A DNA stretch of 64,000 nt from Halomonas beimenensis. GTDB lineage: Bacteria; Pseudomonadota; Gammaproteobacteria; Pseudomonadales; Halomonadaceae. The DNA lies in assembly GCF_002549795.1 (NCBI RefSeq), contig NZ_CP021435.1, positions 2,356,001-2,420,000 of the forward strand, read 5' to 3'. The notes below the pieces were generated by a model that worked only from the letters and a program-made list of their open reading frames with translations, was not told where the DNA came from and did not search any database. Of this stretch, positions 49,751 to 57,886 are shown in pieces (the stretch's first letter is position 1; every line of letters starts with the position of its first letter). Both the position numbers and the translations under genes were made by a program.

Positions 49751-50910
49751 GTGCACGCCCCCATATCATCGGCCTGGCCCATACCCGGTTCGGCAAGCTC
49801 GACGCCAGCCTCGAGGACCTGATCACCCAGGTGGCCCGGGAGGCCATGACGGACGCCGGCGTGGAGCCGGCCCAGATCGACGCCGTCTACGTCGGCAACT
49901 TCAACAGCGGGATGTACGACCAGGAGTTCCCCGCCCCCCTGGCCCTGCAGGCGCACCCGGACCTGCGCTTCACCCCGACTACCCGGGTCGAGAACGCCTG
50001 CGCCAGCGGCTCGGCCGCGCTGCACCAGGGCCTCGACCGCATCGAGGCCGGGCGCGCCCGCCGGGTGCTGGTGATCGGCGCCGAGAAGATGACCGAGGCG
50101 GGCCCCGAGCGCATCGCCCGCGGGCTGCTGGGCGCCAGCTACCGCCCTGAATCGGCGGACGTGCCGGCCGGCTTCGCCGGCATCTTCGCCGAGGTGGCCC
50201 GCCAGTACTTCGCCCGCTACGGCGACCAGAGCGACGCCCTGGCCGCCATCGCCGCCAAGAACCATGCCAACGGCGTGCACAACCCCTTCGCCCAGCTACG
50301 CAAGGAGCTGGGCGTGGCCTTCTGCCGCGAGGTGTCCGACAGGAACCCGGTGGTGGCCGGCCCGCTCAAGCGCACTGACTGCTCGCCGGTCTCCGACGGT
50401 GCCGCGGCCCTGGTGCTCGCCGCCCCGGACGTGCCTGCCCGGCGCCGAGTGGCCATCGCCGCCCGGACCCAGGCGACCGACTACCTGCCGCTGTCCCGGC
50501 GCGACGTGACCCGCCTGGACGGCGCCGGCCACGCCTGGGGAAAGGCCCTGCAGCAGGCCGGCGTCGGCCTCGACGACCTGGCCTTCGCCGAGGTCCACGA
50601 CTGCTTCACCATCGCCGAGCTGATGATCTACGAGAGCCTCGGCCTGACGCCCCCGGGCCAGGGGCGGCGCGCCATCGAGGAGGGCTGGGTCATGAAGGAT
50701 GGCCGGCTGCCGATCAACCCTTCCGGCGGGCTCAAGGCCAAGGGCCATCCGGTGGGGGCCACCGGGGTATCCATGCACGTGATGGCGGCCAAGCAGCTGC
50801 TCGGCGAGGCCGGGGACTTCCAGCTCCCCGGGGCCCGCCGCGGCGCCGTCTTCAACATGGGCGGCATGGCCGTGGCCAACTACGCCAGCATCCTCGAGGC
50901 GGTGGACTGA
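49747..50910 (+). CDS. Thiolase family protein (SCP-x-like acetyl-CoA acetyltransferase)
   Basis: 387-residue thiolase of the SCP2/lipid-transfer type. Nucleophilic Cys in RVENACASGSAAL, His in GHPVGATGVSM, and HDCFTIAELMIYE in place of the NEAFA motif. The second cysteine motif of classical thiolases (CxGGG) is replaced by NMGGMAVAN, as in SCP-x-like enzymes, so the enzyme may be specialised to a branched or unusual 3-ketoacyl-CoA. The start at 49747 overlaps the ligase stop by ATGA. The large frame upstream is a shadow. Followed after 54 bp by an SDR. Confidence 0.86.
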   Translation: MSARPHIIGLAHTRFGKLDASLEDLITQVAREAMTDAGVEPAQIDAVYVGNFNSGMYDQEFPAPLALQAHPDLRFTPTTRVENACASGSAALHQGLDRIEAGRARRVLVIGAEKMTEAGPERIARGLLGASYRPESADVPAGFAGIFAEVARQYFARYGDQSDALAAIAAKNHANGVHNPFAQLRKELGVAFCREVSDRNPVVAGPLKRTDCSPVSDGAAALVLAAPDVPARRRVAIAARTQATDYLPLSRRDVTRLDGAGHAWGKALQQAGVGLDDLAFAEVHDCFTIAELMIYESLGLTPPGQGRRAIEEGWVMKDGRLPINPSGGLKAKGHPVGATGVSMHVMAAKQLLGEAGDFQLPGARRGAVFNMGGMAVANYASILEAVD

Positions 50911-50964
50911 CCGCCTCTCCCTCCCGTCTTTCACCGGCCCCTCGGGCCCTGCAGGAGCCTCATC

Positions 50965-51762
50965 ATGACCCAGTTCCACGACAAGAGCGTGCTCGTCACC
51001 GGCGCCCTGGTGGGCTTCGGCGCCGCCATCTGCCACGCCTTCGCCCGCCGCGGCGCCACCCTCCTCGCCCACGACCTCGTCGCCGAGAGCGACGACAAGG
51101 TGGCCGAGCTCGAGCGCTCGCTGATCGCCGCCGGCGCCGGCGCCTTCCGCTACGTACGCGCCGACCTGGCCTCCCGGGACGAGATTCACGCCATGTTCAC
51201 GTCCCTCAGGAGCGATGGCCACGCCATCGATATCCTGGTCAACAACGCCGGCATCCAGAAGACCTCCCCGGTGGAGGATTTCGACGACGACACCTGGGAG
51301 AAGATCGTCGCCGTGAACCTGGTGGCGGTCCATCACTGCATCAAGCAGAGCCTGCCGGACATGCGCCGCAAGGGCTGGGGGCGTATCATCAACCTCGCCT
51401 CCGTCCATGGCCTGGTGGGTTCGGTGAACAAGACGGCCTACGTGGCGGCCAAACACGGCGTGGTGGGCCTGACCAAGGTCATCGCCCTGGAGGCCGCCCG
51501 GGACGGCATCACCGCCAATGCCATCTGCCCGGGCTGGACCGACACGGCGATCATCGCGCCGCAGATCGAGGCCAAGGGCCGGGCGATCGGCGCCAACACC
51601 CGCGAGGCCGCCGTCGAGGCCCTGGTCAGCGAGAAGCAGCCCAACGGCAAGCTGATCGACCCGGCCCACATCGGCGAGCTGGCCGCCTTCCTGGGCTCGG
51701 ACGCCGCCGAGCACATGACCGGCGTCTCGCTGCCCATCGACGGCGGCTGGACCTGCGTGTAA
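50965..51762 (+). CDS. Short-chain dehydrogenase, 3-hydroxybutyrate dehydrogenase-like
   Basis: 265-residue SDR. The NAD loop is TGALVGFGAAI, a variant of TGxxxGxG; NNAGIQ follows, the Ser is in INLASVHGLVG and Tyr-Lys in TAYVAAKHGVVG. The IQKTSPVEDF segment and length resemble D-3-hydroxybutyrate dehydrogenase (BdhA). It would oxidise a 3-hydroxy acid or acyl intermediate for the thiolase next to it. A GCAGGAG site precedes the ATG. The gap to the next gene is 50 bp, so the PAS-LuxR regulator may be in the same transcript. Confidence 0.85.
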   Translation: MTQFHDKSVLVTGALVGFGAAICHAFARRGATLLAHDLVAESDDKVAELERSLIAAGAGAFRYVRADLASRDEIHAMFTSLRSDGHAIDILVNNAGIQKTSPVEDFDDDTWEKIVAVNLVAVHHCIKQSLPDMRRKGWGRIINLASVHGLVGSVNKTAYVAAKHGVVGLTKVIALEAARDGITANAICPGWTDTAIIAPQIEAKGRAIGANTREAAVEALVSEKQPNGKLIDPAHIGELAAFLGSDAAEHMTGVSLPIDGGWTCV

Positions 51763-51812
51763 ACCGCGACGGGGCCCGGGACGGCCCCTCCCTACGACTG
51801 CCGAGACCGCCC

Positions 51813-52379
51813 ATGACATCGCTGCCCTTCGGCCACGAACTGATCGAGACGGCCTTCGACCATGCCCCCTGCGCCATCGTCGTCACCCAGAAGCGACGCA
51901 TCCTGACCTGCAACGACGCCTTCTGCGAGCTGTTCGGCTACGCCAAGGGGGAATTGATCGGGCTCTTCATGCTCAAGCTCTACCCCTCCTTCGCCGACTT
52001 CAAGTCGATCGGCGACCGGGGCTACAAGGCGATGCTGCGCAACCCGGAGAACTACTCCGACGAGCGTTTCATGCAGGCCCGGGACGGCGAGGTGTTCTGG
52101 GCGCGTGCCGCGGGCCGCTCCCTGACCCCCGAGTCGCCCTTCGACCTGGTGGTCTGGACCGTGGAGAAGATCGACGTGCGTCCCGCCGGCGGCGCCACGC
52201 TCTCGCAACGGGAACGGGAGATCTCCAGCTACATCGCCAACGGCCAGACCTGCAAGGAGATCGCCCGGCAGTTGGGCATCTCGCATCGCACCGTGGAAGT
52301 GCACCGGGCACGGATCATGAAGAAACTGGGCTGTCGCAACACCGCCGAGATGGTGTCGAGGATCATCCATCGGGTGTGA
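51813..52379 (+). CDS. PAS-LuxR transcriptional regulator
   Basis: 188-residue one-component regulator: an N-terminal PAS domain (about 8-115: LIETAFDHAPCAIVVTQKRR, CNDAFCELFGYAKGELIG) and a C-terminal LuxR-type helix-turn-helix (LSQREREISSYIANGQTCKE and IARQLGISHRTVEVHRARIM). There is no receiver or autoinducer domain, so signal sensing must lie in PAS. It is the last gene of the ligase-thiolase-SDR unit and is the natural candidate to control it. The three TACGTA motifs before the operon could be its sites. Ligand unknown. Confidence 0.85.
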   Translation: MTSLPFGHELIETAFDHAPCAIVVTQKRRILTCNDAFCELFGYAKGELIGLFMLKLYPSFADFKSIGDRGYKAMLRNPENYSDERFMQARDGEVFWARAAGRSLTPESPFDLVVWTVEKIDVRPAGGATLSQREREISSYIANGQTCKEIARQLGISHRTVEVHRARIMKKLGCRNTAEMVSRIIHRV

Positions 52380-52385
52380 GGCGGC

Positions 52386-52832
52386 TCAGCCGTCGATGGG
52401 CAGGATAGCGATGATGTGGTCCTCGAGCTCGTCCTCCGGGACCTCGGCCTGGGAGACCGCGAAGCTCCTGACGCTGATCCCCTTGCGATGGACCCGTTCC
52501 GGATCGCCCGAGATCAGCGGGTGCCAGCCGGCCAGCTTGCGCCCCTCGGCAAGGCGCCGATAGGCACAGGACTTGGGCAGCCAGCGGAACGCCTCGACCC
52601 GCGCCAGGGTCAGCTGCTGGCAGTCCGGCACCCGGGCGAAACGGTTCGCGTAGTCGCCGCAGCGGCAGCTGTCGATATCCAGCAACTCGCAGGCCACGCC
52701 CAGCACCGCCAGGTCGCCCTCATCGTCCTGGAACTTGAGCAGGCAGCACTGGCCGCATCCGTCGCAGAGCGCCTCCCACTCCTCGTCGGTGAGCTCCTCC
52801 AGGGGGAAGCGTTCCCAGAACCGTTCGCGCAT
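52386..52832 (-). CDS. ycgN: YcgN family cysteine-cluster protein (UPF0260)
   Basis: 148-residue cytoplasmic protein with the family's cysteine pattern: CDGCGQCCLLK near residue 24, then C-x6-C (CELLDIDSC), RCGDYANRF and WLPKSCAYR. The cysteines probably bind zinc or an Fe-S cluster. Function is not established; the gene is a neighbour of ycgL and rnd in many gammaproteobacteria, as here. The start at 52832 gives the usual MRERFWERFPLEELTDEEW opening; the longer frame is unsupported. Between it and ycgL lie the 35-bp element and a heptamer array. Confidence 0.88.
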   Translation of the reverse strand: MRERFWERFPLEELTDEEWEALCDGCGQCCLLKFQDDEGDLAVLGVACELLDIDSCRCGDYANRFARVPDCQQLTLARVEAFRWLPKSCAYRRLAEGRKLAGWHPLISGDPERVHRKGISVRSFAVSQAEVPEDELEDHIIAILPIDG

Positions 52833-52964
52833 CGTCACTCGTCTCGTCTTGAGCGTGCTCGGGGCTACCAGCATGTTGCCGCCCGGGGCTGGCTCGACAA
52901 CCCCCTAGGTCGAATAAGCCGAACGCGCCTCCGACATGGCGGTGACGCTGTCGGCCTGCTCTGT

Positions 52965-52999
52965 CGGGTGCGCTCGCAGGCTCGCTTACCCGACCTACG
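52965..52999. repeat. 35-bp dispersed element, copy 2
   Basis: Same element as 40649-40683 with one substitution (G to A: ACCCGACC versus ACCCGCCC). Here GTCGGGT and ACCCGAC give a 7-bp outer stem. It is followed after three bases by a CTCGTAG array. Confidence 0.92.
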
Positions 53000-53002
53000 T
53001 TA

Positions 53003-53040
53003 CTCGTAGCTCGTAGCTCGTAGCTCGTAGCTCGTAGCTC
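53003..53040. repeat. Heptamer array (CTCGTAG)5 reaching the ycgL stop codon
   Basis: Five perfect CTCGTAG units (53003-53037) are followed by CTC, which overlaps the first bases of the ycgL stop (53039-53041 on the minus strand). The same motif appears once at 40588-40594. Confidence 0.95.
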
Positions 53041-53341
53041 AGTAGCGCGCCTCGGTGGGCGTCTTGTACAGATCCAGCAGGTACTCCTCCTTGGCCGGCG
53101 GCATCTGCAGGTAGAAGCCCTTCTCCTCGATGGCGGCCATCACCTCGGCGGCCTTGGCCCGGGCCAGGGGCTTGTCCGGGGTCAGGATCAGCGTCATGGC
53201 CGACACCGGCTGGCCGAAACGCTCCAGCAGCGCCTCTGGCACGTCCTCCAGGCCGCGGCGCTTGTCCACGTAGAGGTACATCTCGTCCTTGCGCGCGCTC
53301 TTGTAGATCTCGCACAGCAACTTGCCGTTCAGGCTGGTCAT
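53039..53341 (-). CDS. ycgL: YcgL domain protein
   Basis: 100-residue YcgL (UPF0745) protein; the family's fold is known but its function is not. LCEIYKSARKDEMYLYVDKRRGLEDVPEALLERFG is the conserved first half; the C-terminal EKGFYLQMPP is also typical. The ATG at 53341 overlaps the RNase D stop by four bases (ATGA), so the two are coupled. The stop codon overlaps the end of the heptamer array, meaning the repeat starts at the very 3' end of the gene. The large antisense-looking frame upstream is not a gene. Confidence 0.9.
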   Translation of the reverse strand: MTSLNGKLLCEIYKSARKDEMYLYVDKRRGLEDVPEALLERFGQPVSAMTLILTPDKPLARAKAAEVMAAIEEKGFYLQMPPAKEEYLLDLYKTPTEARY

Positions 53342-54471
53342 GCGACTTCCCCCACCTCGTTCAGGGTGCGTTCCAGGGCGGCGGCGAGGCGCTCGCCCCG
53401 CCAGCCGGTCGGCAGCGGCAGCGCGCCGCCCCTCAGCTTGGCACTGGCCAGGGTCTCCAGGTCGCGACGGCGCATCAGCACCTCCGGCGCCACGCCCAGG
53501 GCCTCGGCCTCGGCATTGACCACCTTCTTCATGGCCTTGAGACAGCGCTTGAAATCCGGCGACAGCGGCGAGAGCGGCGCCGGGGCCAGCTCGGCCGCGT
53601 CGGCATGGCGGGCCTCCTTGACCAGAGCCAGCAGGGCGTCGCCCTCGCGCTTGACCAGCGGCGGCTTGACGCCCTCCACCGACGCCAGCTCGTAGCGGTT
53701 CTCGGGCAGGCGCTCGGCGATGGCGTAGAGCAGCTTGTCGCTGGCCAGCCAGCCGCGCGGCAGGTCGCGGCGGCGCACCTCGCCCTCGCGCCAGGTGGTC
53801 AGGCGTCGATAGGCCTCGATCTGGCGCGGCCCGAGCCGCCAGAGGTTGCGCTGGCGCAGGTACCACTGGCCGTCGGCCGCGTCGCTGCGTGCCGCCTGGG
53901 CCACCAGCTCGGCGCAGTCCTCCTCCAGCCAGGCCAGACGCCCCCGACGCTCCTCGGCCTCGCGCTGGCCGGCCCAGACGTCCAGCAGGTAGACGACGTC
54001 CAGCGCGGCGTAGGCCTTCTGGGCCTCGGTGAGGGGGCGCTCCAGCCAGTTCGACCGGGTCTCGTCCTTGGGCAGGGTCTCGCCCACCCAGTGTTCGACC
54101 AGCTTCTGGTAGCCCATCGCCGGCACCTCGCCGAGCAGGGCCTGGGCGATCTGGGTGTCCACCAGGGGCGCGACCGGCACGCCGGCCCAGTGGGCGAAGA
54201 CCTCCAGATCCTCGCTGGAGGCGTGCAGCAGCTTCAGCGGCCCCTCGGCGAGCAGCCGGCGGAAGGTCTCCGTGCAGGCCACTTCGAGGGGATCGACGAG
54301 AAAGGCCGGGCCGCCGGCACAGAACTGAATCAGCGCCGGGACGGGATGGAAGGTGCGCTCGCGGAAGAACTCGGTGTCCAGGGCGATGACCTCGGCCCCG
54401 GCGACCTCCGCACAGGCGGCGTCGAGGGCCTCGGGGGTGTCGATCCAGCGTATCTCGGGCATCGGGGTCAT
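53338..54471 (-). CDS. rnd: Ribonuclease D
   Basis: 377-residue 3'-5' exoribonuclease that trims tRNA and small RNA ends. DEDD motif residues are visible: Exo I ALDTEFFRERTF, Exo II VDTQIAQALLG region and Exo III KAYAALDVVYLLDVW. One or two HRDC domains follow (about 215-290 and after). Start taken at ATG 54471; a second ATG three codons later (MPEIRW) is equally plausible. Coupled to ycgL by ATGA overlap and located between recR and ycgL, as in Pseudomonas and relatives. Confidence 0.93.
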   Translation of the reverse strand: MTPMPEIRWIDTPEALDAACAEVAGAEVIALDTEFFRERTFHPVPALIQFCAGGPAFLVDPLEVACTETFRRLLAEGPLKLLHASSEDLEVFAHWAGVPVAPLVDTQIAQALLGEVPAMGYQKLVEHWVGETLPKDETRSNWLERPLTEAQKAYAALDVVYLLDVWAGQREAEERRGRLAWLEEDCAELVAQAARSDAADGQWYLRQRNLWRLGPRQIEAYRRLTTWREGEVRRRDLPRGWLASDKLLYAIAERLPENRYELASVEGVKPPLVKREGDALLALVKEARHADAAELAPAPLSPLSPDFKRCLKAMKKVVNAEAEALGVAPEVLMRRRDLETLASAKLRGGALPLPTGWRGERLAAALERTLNEVGEVA

Positions 54472-54504
54472 GGGATATCCGGCAAGGGTATGGGAAGGCG
54501 ACGG

Positions 54505-55110
54505 TCACTCGCCCTGGAAGGGCAGGCGGCCGTTGAAGGCCCGGCTCAGGGTGCCGCCGTCGACGTATTCGAGCTCGCCGCCCATGGGCACGCCATAGGC
54601 CAGGCGCGAAAGCGTCACGCCCTGGGGGGCAAGCTGGGCGGCGATGTAGTGGGCGGTGGCCTCGCCCTCCACCGTGGGGTTGGTGGCGAGGATCACCTCC
54701 TCGACGCCCCCTTCCGCCACCCGGGCCTCCAACTGGTCGAGGCCGATGTCCTCGGGCCCGACGCCATCCAGCGGCGAGAGGTGGCCGTGCAGCACGAAGT
54801 ATCGTCCCCGGTAGCCGCCGGCCTCCTCGATGGCCAGCTGGTCGGCGGGGGACTCCACCACGCACAGCACGGCGTCGTCGCGCCGGGCGCTGTCGCAGAG
54901 GGCGCAGACCGCCTCCTCGGTGAGGGTGCGACAGCGTCGGCAGTAGCCGACCTCCTCGATCGCCAGGCCGAGCGCCTCCACCAGGCGTCGGCCGCCGTCG
55001 CGGTCGCGCTCGAGCAGGTGCATGGTCATGCGCTGGGCGGTCTTGGGGCCCACGCCGGGCAGCACCCGGAAGGCCTCAATCAGCCGCTCGACCAGGGGAG
55101 AAAAGCTCAT
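54505..55110 (-). CDS. recR: Recombination mediator RecR
   Basis: 201-residue RecR, loaded with RecO/RecF onto gapped DNA to help RecA. A helix-hairpin-helix ([20 protein letters not shown]) is followed by the four-Cys zinc site [16 protein letters not shown] and a Toprim domain ([15 protein letters not shown], ...[18 protein letters not shown]). Length is normal. It follows ybaB by 152 bp; that interval holds a long imperfect palindrome instead of the short gap usual for ybaB-recR. Confidence 0.96.
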   Translation of the reverse strand: MSFSPLVERLIEAFRVLPGVGPKTAQRMTMHLLERDRDGGRRLVEALGLAIEEVGYCRRCRTLTEEAVCALCDSARRDDAVLCVVESPADQLAIEEAGGYRGRYFVLHGHLSPLDGVGPEDIGLDQLEARVAEGGVEEVILATNPTVEGEATAHYIAAQLAPQGVTLSRLAYGVPMGGELEYVDGGTLSRAFNGRLPFQGE

Positions 55111-55153
55111 TGGCGGCGTCCTACTGGCTCTGGCGGAAACTCGGGCGAGCGAT

Positions 55154-55238
55154 GATCAGGCAAGGCAAAAATCCTCGAAAAAACGGAGTTTACATAGAGT
55201 AAATGAGTATTTTGAGAGGCTTTTTAACGCCGCATGAT
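55154..55238. repeat. 85-bp imperfect palindrome between ybaB and recR
   Basis: The region is symmetric around 55196: TTTAC (55189-55193) faces GTAAA (55199-55203), AAAAATCCTC faces GAGGCTTTTT-type sequence, and GATCA (55154-55158) faces TGATC (55234-55238). It is AT-rich relative to the surrounding DNA. It could form a long hairpin in RNA or bind a protein dimer. No coding potential. Confidence 0.75.
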
Positions 55239-55262
55239 CGAGCGCAGCCGGTTTCCGCCGAG

Positions 55263-55589
55263 TCAGAAGGGCATCTTGAAGCCCGGCGGCAGGTTCAGCC
55301 CGGCGGTGGCCTCTTCCATCAGCTTCTTGGAATTGGCCTCGACCTTGCGCACCGCATCGTTGACCGCGGCGGCCAGCAGGTCCTCGAGAAGCTCCTTGTC
55401 CTCTTCCATGACGCTCGGGTCGATGTCGACCTTGATGACGTCATGGCGGCCGTTCATGGTCACCTTGATCATGCCGGCCCCGGCCTCGCCCAGCACTTCG
55501 GCGCGGGCGACCTCCTCCTGGGCCTTCTGCATCTTCTCCTGCATTTCCTGGGCCTGCTTCATCAGGTTGCCCATTCCACCCTTCATCAT
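55263..55589 (-). CDS. ybaB: YbaB/EbfC nucleoid-associated protein
   Basis: 108-residue DNA-binding protein that forms a tweezer-like dimer. [29 protein letters not shown] is the helical first half, and [16 protein letters not shown] the conserved beta core. The start at 55589 is clear, 52 bp after dnaX. Together with dnaX and recR it forms the widely conserved dnaX-ybaB-recR order. Confidence 0.95.
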   Translation of the reverse strand: MMKGGMGNLMKQAQEMQEKMQKAQEEVARAEVLGEAGAGMIKVTMNGRHDVIKVDIDPSVMEEDKELLEDLLAAAVNDAVRKVEANSKKLMEEATAGLNLPPGFKMPF

Positions 55590-55641
55590 GGCGGTGTCCT
55601 CTCGATGGTCGGTTCGTCGTGGCCGCCGAAGCGACCGGTAA

Positions 55642-57549
55642 TCAATGGCGCGCCGGGGCGTCGGCGGGCTTCACCGTGGATTCGACCAGCCGCGCCCCGA
55701 AGGCCTGCTGAAGCTTCTGCACCTGGGGGTCGGCCCGCAGGGCTTCCACCGCCCGGGCATGGCGCTCGGCGGCGAGGCGGTCGGCCCGCTGGCGCGGGGT
55801 CTCGATGCCCTCGGGCAGGGGGCCGTCGGCGAGCGTCAGGCGCCGATCGAAGCCGGCGGCGGCCAGGGCCTCGCGGATCCGCTCGACGTGGACCTCGGCC
55901 TGCATGGCCGCCTGGGAGGGGTCGAGGCGCAGTGTCAGGTCGCGGCCGTCGTCGGCTTCGACCACGCAATGGGCGGCCAGGTTGCGCGTCAGCCCCGAGA
56001 GCCCCAGGTCGTCGAAGCGGGCCAGCCAGGCGTCATGGTCCAGGATCGCCTCCCCGGGCGCCTCGGCCACCGGGGCGTCGGCGGCCGGCGTCGACTCGGG
56101 GGCCGCCTCCGCCGGAGGCCGAGGCGCCGCGGGTGCCTGCACCCGAGGAGCGGGCTCGGGGGGCGGCGACGGCTCGGCCCGGGGGGGCGGCGGCGCGGCA
56201 TCGGGAACCGGCTGGCTCGGACCGGGCTCGCGAGCCGGCGCCGCGGGGGCCGCCTCCGGCGGGGTCACGGCTTCTGCGGCCGGGGGCTCGGCCTGAGCCA
56301 CCGGCGTCTCGGGCGCCGGCGGCGGGGTTGCCGGGACGCCCCCGGCGGCAGGCGCCGACCGAGTTCCTTGGCCCTGGCTCCCGTCGCCCGGCGGCGTGCC
56401 GGCGTCGCCACGCATCGGCAGCGGGGTCTTCGCCGGCCTGGGCACCCCCTGGGGACGGAAGGCCAGCATGCGCAGCAGGGTCATCTCCAGGGCGGTGCGC
56501 AGGTCCGGGGCATGGGCCATGTCGCCGCGCCCCTGGGTGCCGATCTGGTAATAGAGCTGGATGTCCTCGGCGGTGAAGCGGGAGGCCAGGGCCAGCAGCG
56601 AGTCGCGGTCGCCGTGGCCGTTGTCCAGGGCATCGGGGACCATCTGGGCGATGGCCAGGCGATGCAGCACCCCGGTGAGGTCGTCGAGCACGCCGGCGAA
56701 GTCCGGCCCCTGCTCCGCCAGGGCCTCGACCTCGGCGAGCACCCGGGCCGCATCCACCTCGGCCAGGGCCTCGAGCAGCGCCAGCACGTGGCGGTGATCG
56801 AGGGTCCCCAGCATGGCCGCCACGTCGCCGTGGCGCACCTCGCCCTGGCCGAAGGCGATGGCCTGGTCGGTGAGGCTCATGGCATCGCGCATGGACCCCT
56901 CGGCGGCCTTGCCGAGCAGCCAGAGGGCGCTCTCCTCGAAGGGCACCGACTCGGCCTCGAGCACCTGGGACAGGTGGCCGACGATGCGCTCCGGCGGCAT
57001 GTGCTTGAGGGTGAACTGGAGGCAGCGCGACAGCACCGTGGGCGGCAGCTTCTGCGGATCGGTGGTCGCCAGCAGGAACTTCACGTGGGGCGGCGGCTCT
57101 TCCAGGGTCTTGAGCAGCGCGTTGAAGCTGCTGGTGGAGAGCATGTGCACCTCGTCGATGAGGTACACCTTGTAGCGCCCCTGGGTCGGCGCGTACTGGA
57201 CGTTGTCGAGCAGCTCGCGGGTGTCCTCCACCTTGGTGCGCGAGGCGGCGTCCACCTCGATCAGGTCGACGAAGCGCCCCTGATCGATGGCCTGGCAGCT
57301 GGGGCATGTCCCGCAGGGGGTGGAGGTCACGCCCTCGTCGCCCTGCCCCGCCGTCGTGCAGTTCAGGCACTTGGCCAGGATCCGCGCCAGCGTCGTCTTG
57401 CCCACCCCGCGCGTGCCGGTGAACAGGTAGGCATGGTGCAGCCGCCCCTGATCCAGGGCATTGACCAGGGCACGCTGGACGTGCTCCTGGCCGACCAGTT
57501 CGTGGAAGGTGCGCGGCCGCCACTTGCGGGCCAGTACCTGATAGCTCAT
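55642..57549 (-). CDS. dnaX: DNA polymerase III subunit tau (DnaX)
   Basis: 635-residue clamp-loader ATPase. Walker [17 protein letters not shown] (residues about 45-60), zinc site CLNC...CGTCPSC, Walker [11 protein letters not shown] and sensor [10 protein letters not shown] are complete. A Pro/Ala-rich linker (about 370-500) joins the conserved ATPase to domains IV-V of tau, which bind DnaB and alpha. No A-rich slippery heptamer like E. coli's A AAA AAG is visible in the linker region, so a frameshifted gamma form is not predicted from sequence. The usual downstream neighbours ybaB and recR follow. Confidence 0.95.
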   Translation of the reverse strand: MSYQVLARKWRPRTFHELVGQEHVQRALVNALDQGRLHHAYLFTGTRGVGKTTLARILAKCLNCTTAGQGDEGVTSTPCGTCPSCQAIDQGRFVDLIEVDAASRTKVEDTRELLDNVQYAPTQGRYKVYLIDEVHMLSTSSFNALLKTLEEPPPHVKFLLATTDPQKLPPTVLSRCLQFTLKHMPPERIVGHLSQVLEAESVPFEESALWLLGKAAEGSMRDAMSLTDQAIAFGQGEVRHGDVAAMLGTLDHRHVLALLEALAEVDAARVLAEVEALAEQGPDFAGVLDDLTGVLHRLAIAQMVPDALDNGHGDRDSLLALASRFTAEDIQLYYQIGTQGRGDMAHAPDLRTALEMTLLRMLAFRPQGVPRPAKTPLPMRGDAGTPPGDGSQGQGTRSAPAAGGVPATPPPAPETPVAQAEPPAAEAVTPPEAAPAAPAREPGPSQPVPDAAPPPPRAEPSPPPEPAPRVQAPAAPRPPAEAAPESTPAADAPVAEAPGEAILDHDAWLARFDDLGLSGLTRNLAAHCVVEADDGRDLTLRLDPSQAAMQAEVHVERIREALAAAGFDRRLTLADGPLPEGIETPRQRADRLAAERHARAVEALRADPQVQKLQQAFGARLVESTVKPADAPARH

Positions 57550-57886
57550 GCGGCTCGGAATCCTTGCGGCTGGGCTGGCGGGCAGCCGAACACGATTAGG
57601 CCGCCGGCTCGGGACGTGCCCGCCGACAGGCTCGAAGACATGCCGGACATTCTACCGGGTGGCGGCGTGGGCGCAAAGCGTGAGGCTCGCAGGGTATCGC
57701 AGTTCGCGTTATCGCTCGGGACTGATCCGTCGACAGGTCCCGGAGCGCCGGACCGACGAGGGGGCGCTGTGAACCCCTCCCTGGGCGCTACCGACGCCAT
57801 CCATGGCGTAGGCCCCCCTCTTCGACCTGTCCCCGGCGCCCCTCACCATTTCCAACTGCGATTGCCCTGGTGAGGCTCGGGACGGC
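57550..57886. other. Intergenic interval upstream of dnaX, no gene found
   Basis: 337 bp between the nuclease gene and dnaX. It includes short inverted segments (GCCAT-CC-ATGGC near 57799-57811; GACAGGTCCCGG and GACCTGTCCCCGG halves around 57733 and 57825). I looked for the 4.5S (SRP) RNA core GGTCAGGTCCGGAAGGAAGC, which lies next to dnaX in Pseudomonas, and did not find it. Promoters of dnaX should be here. Confidence 0.6.

Noticed and set aside
57550..57886. 4.5S RNA gene next to dnaX
   Set aside because: The conserved SRP RNA core sequence could not be found on either strand.
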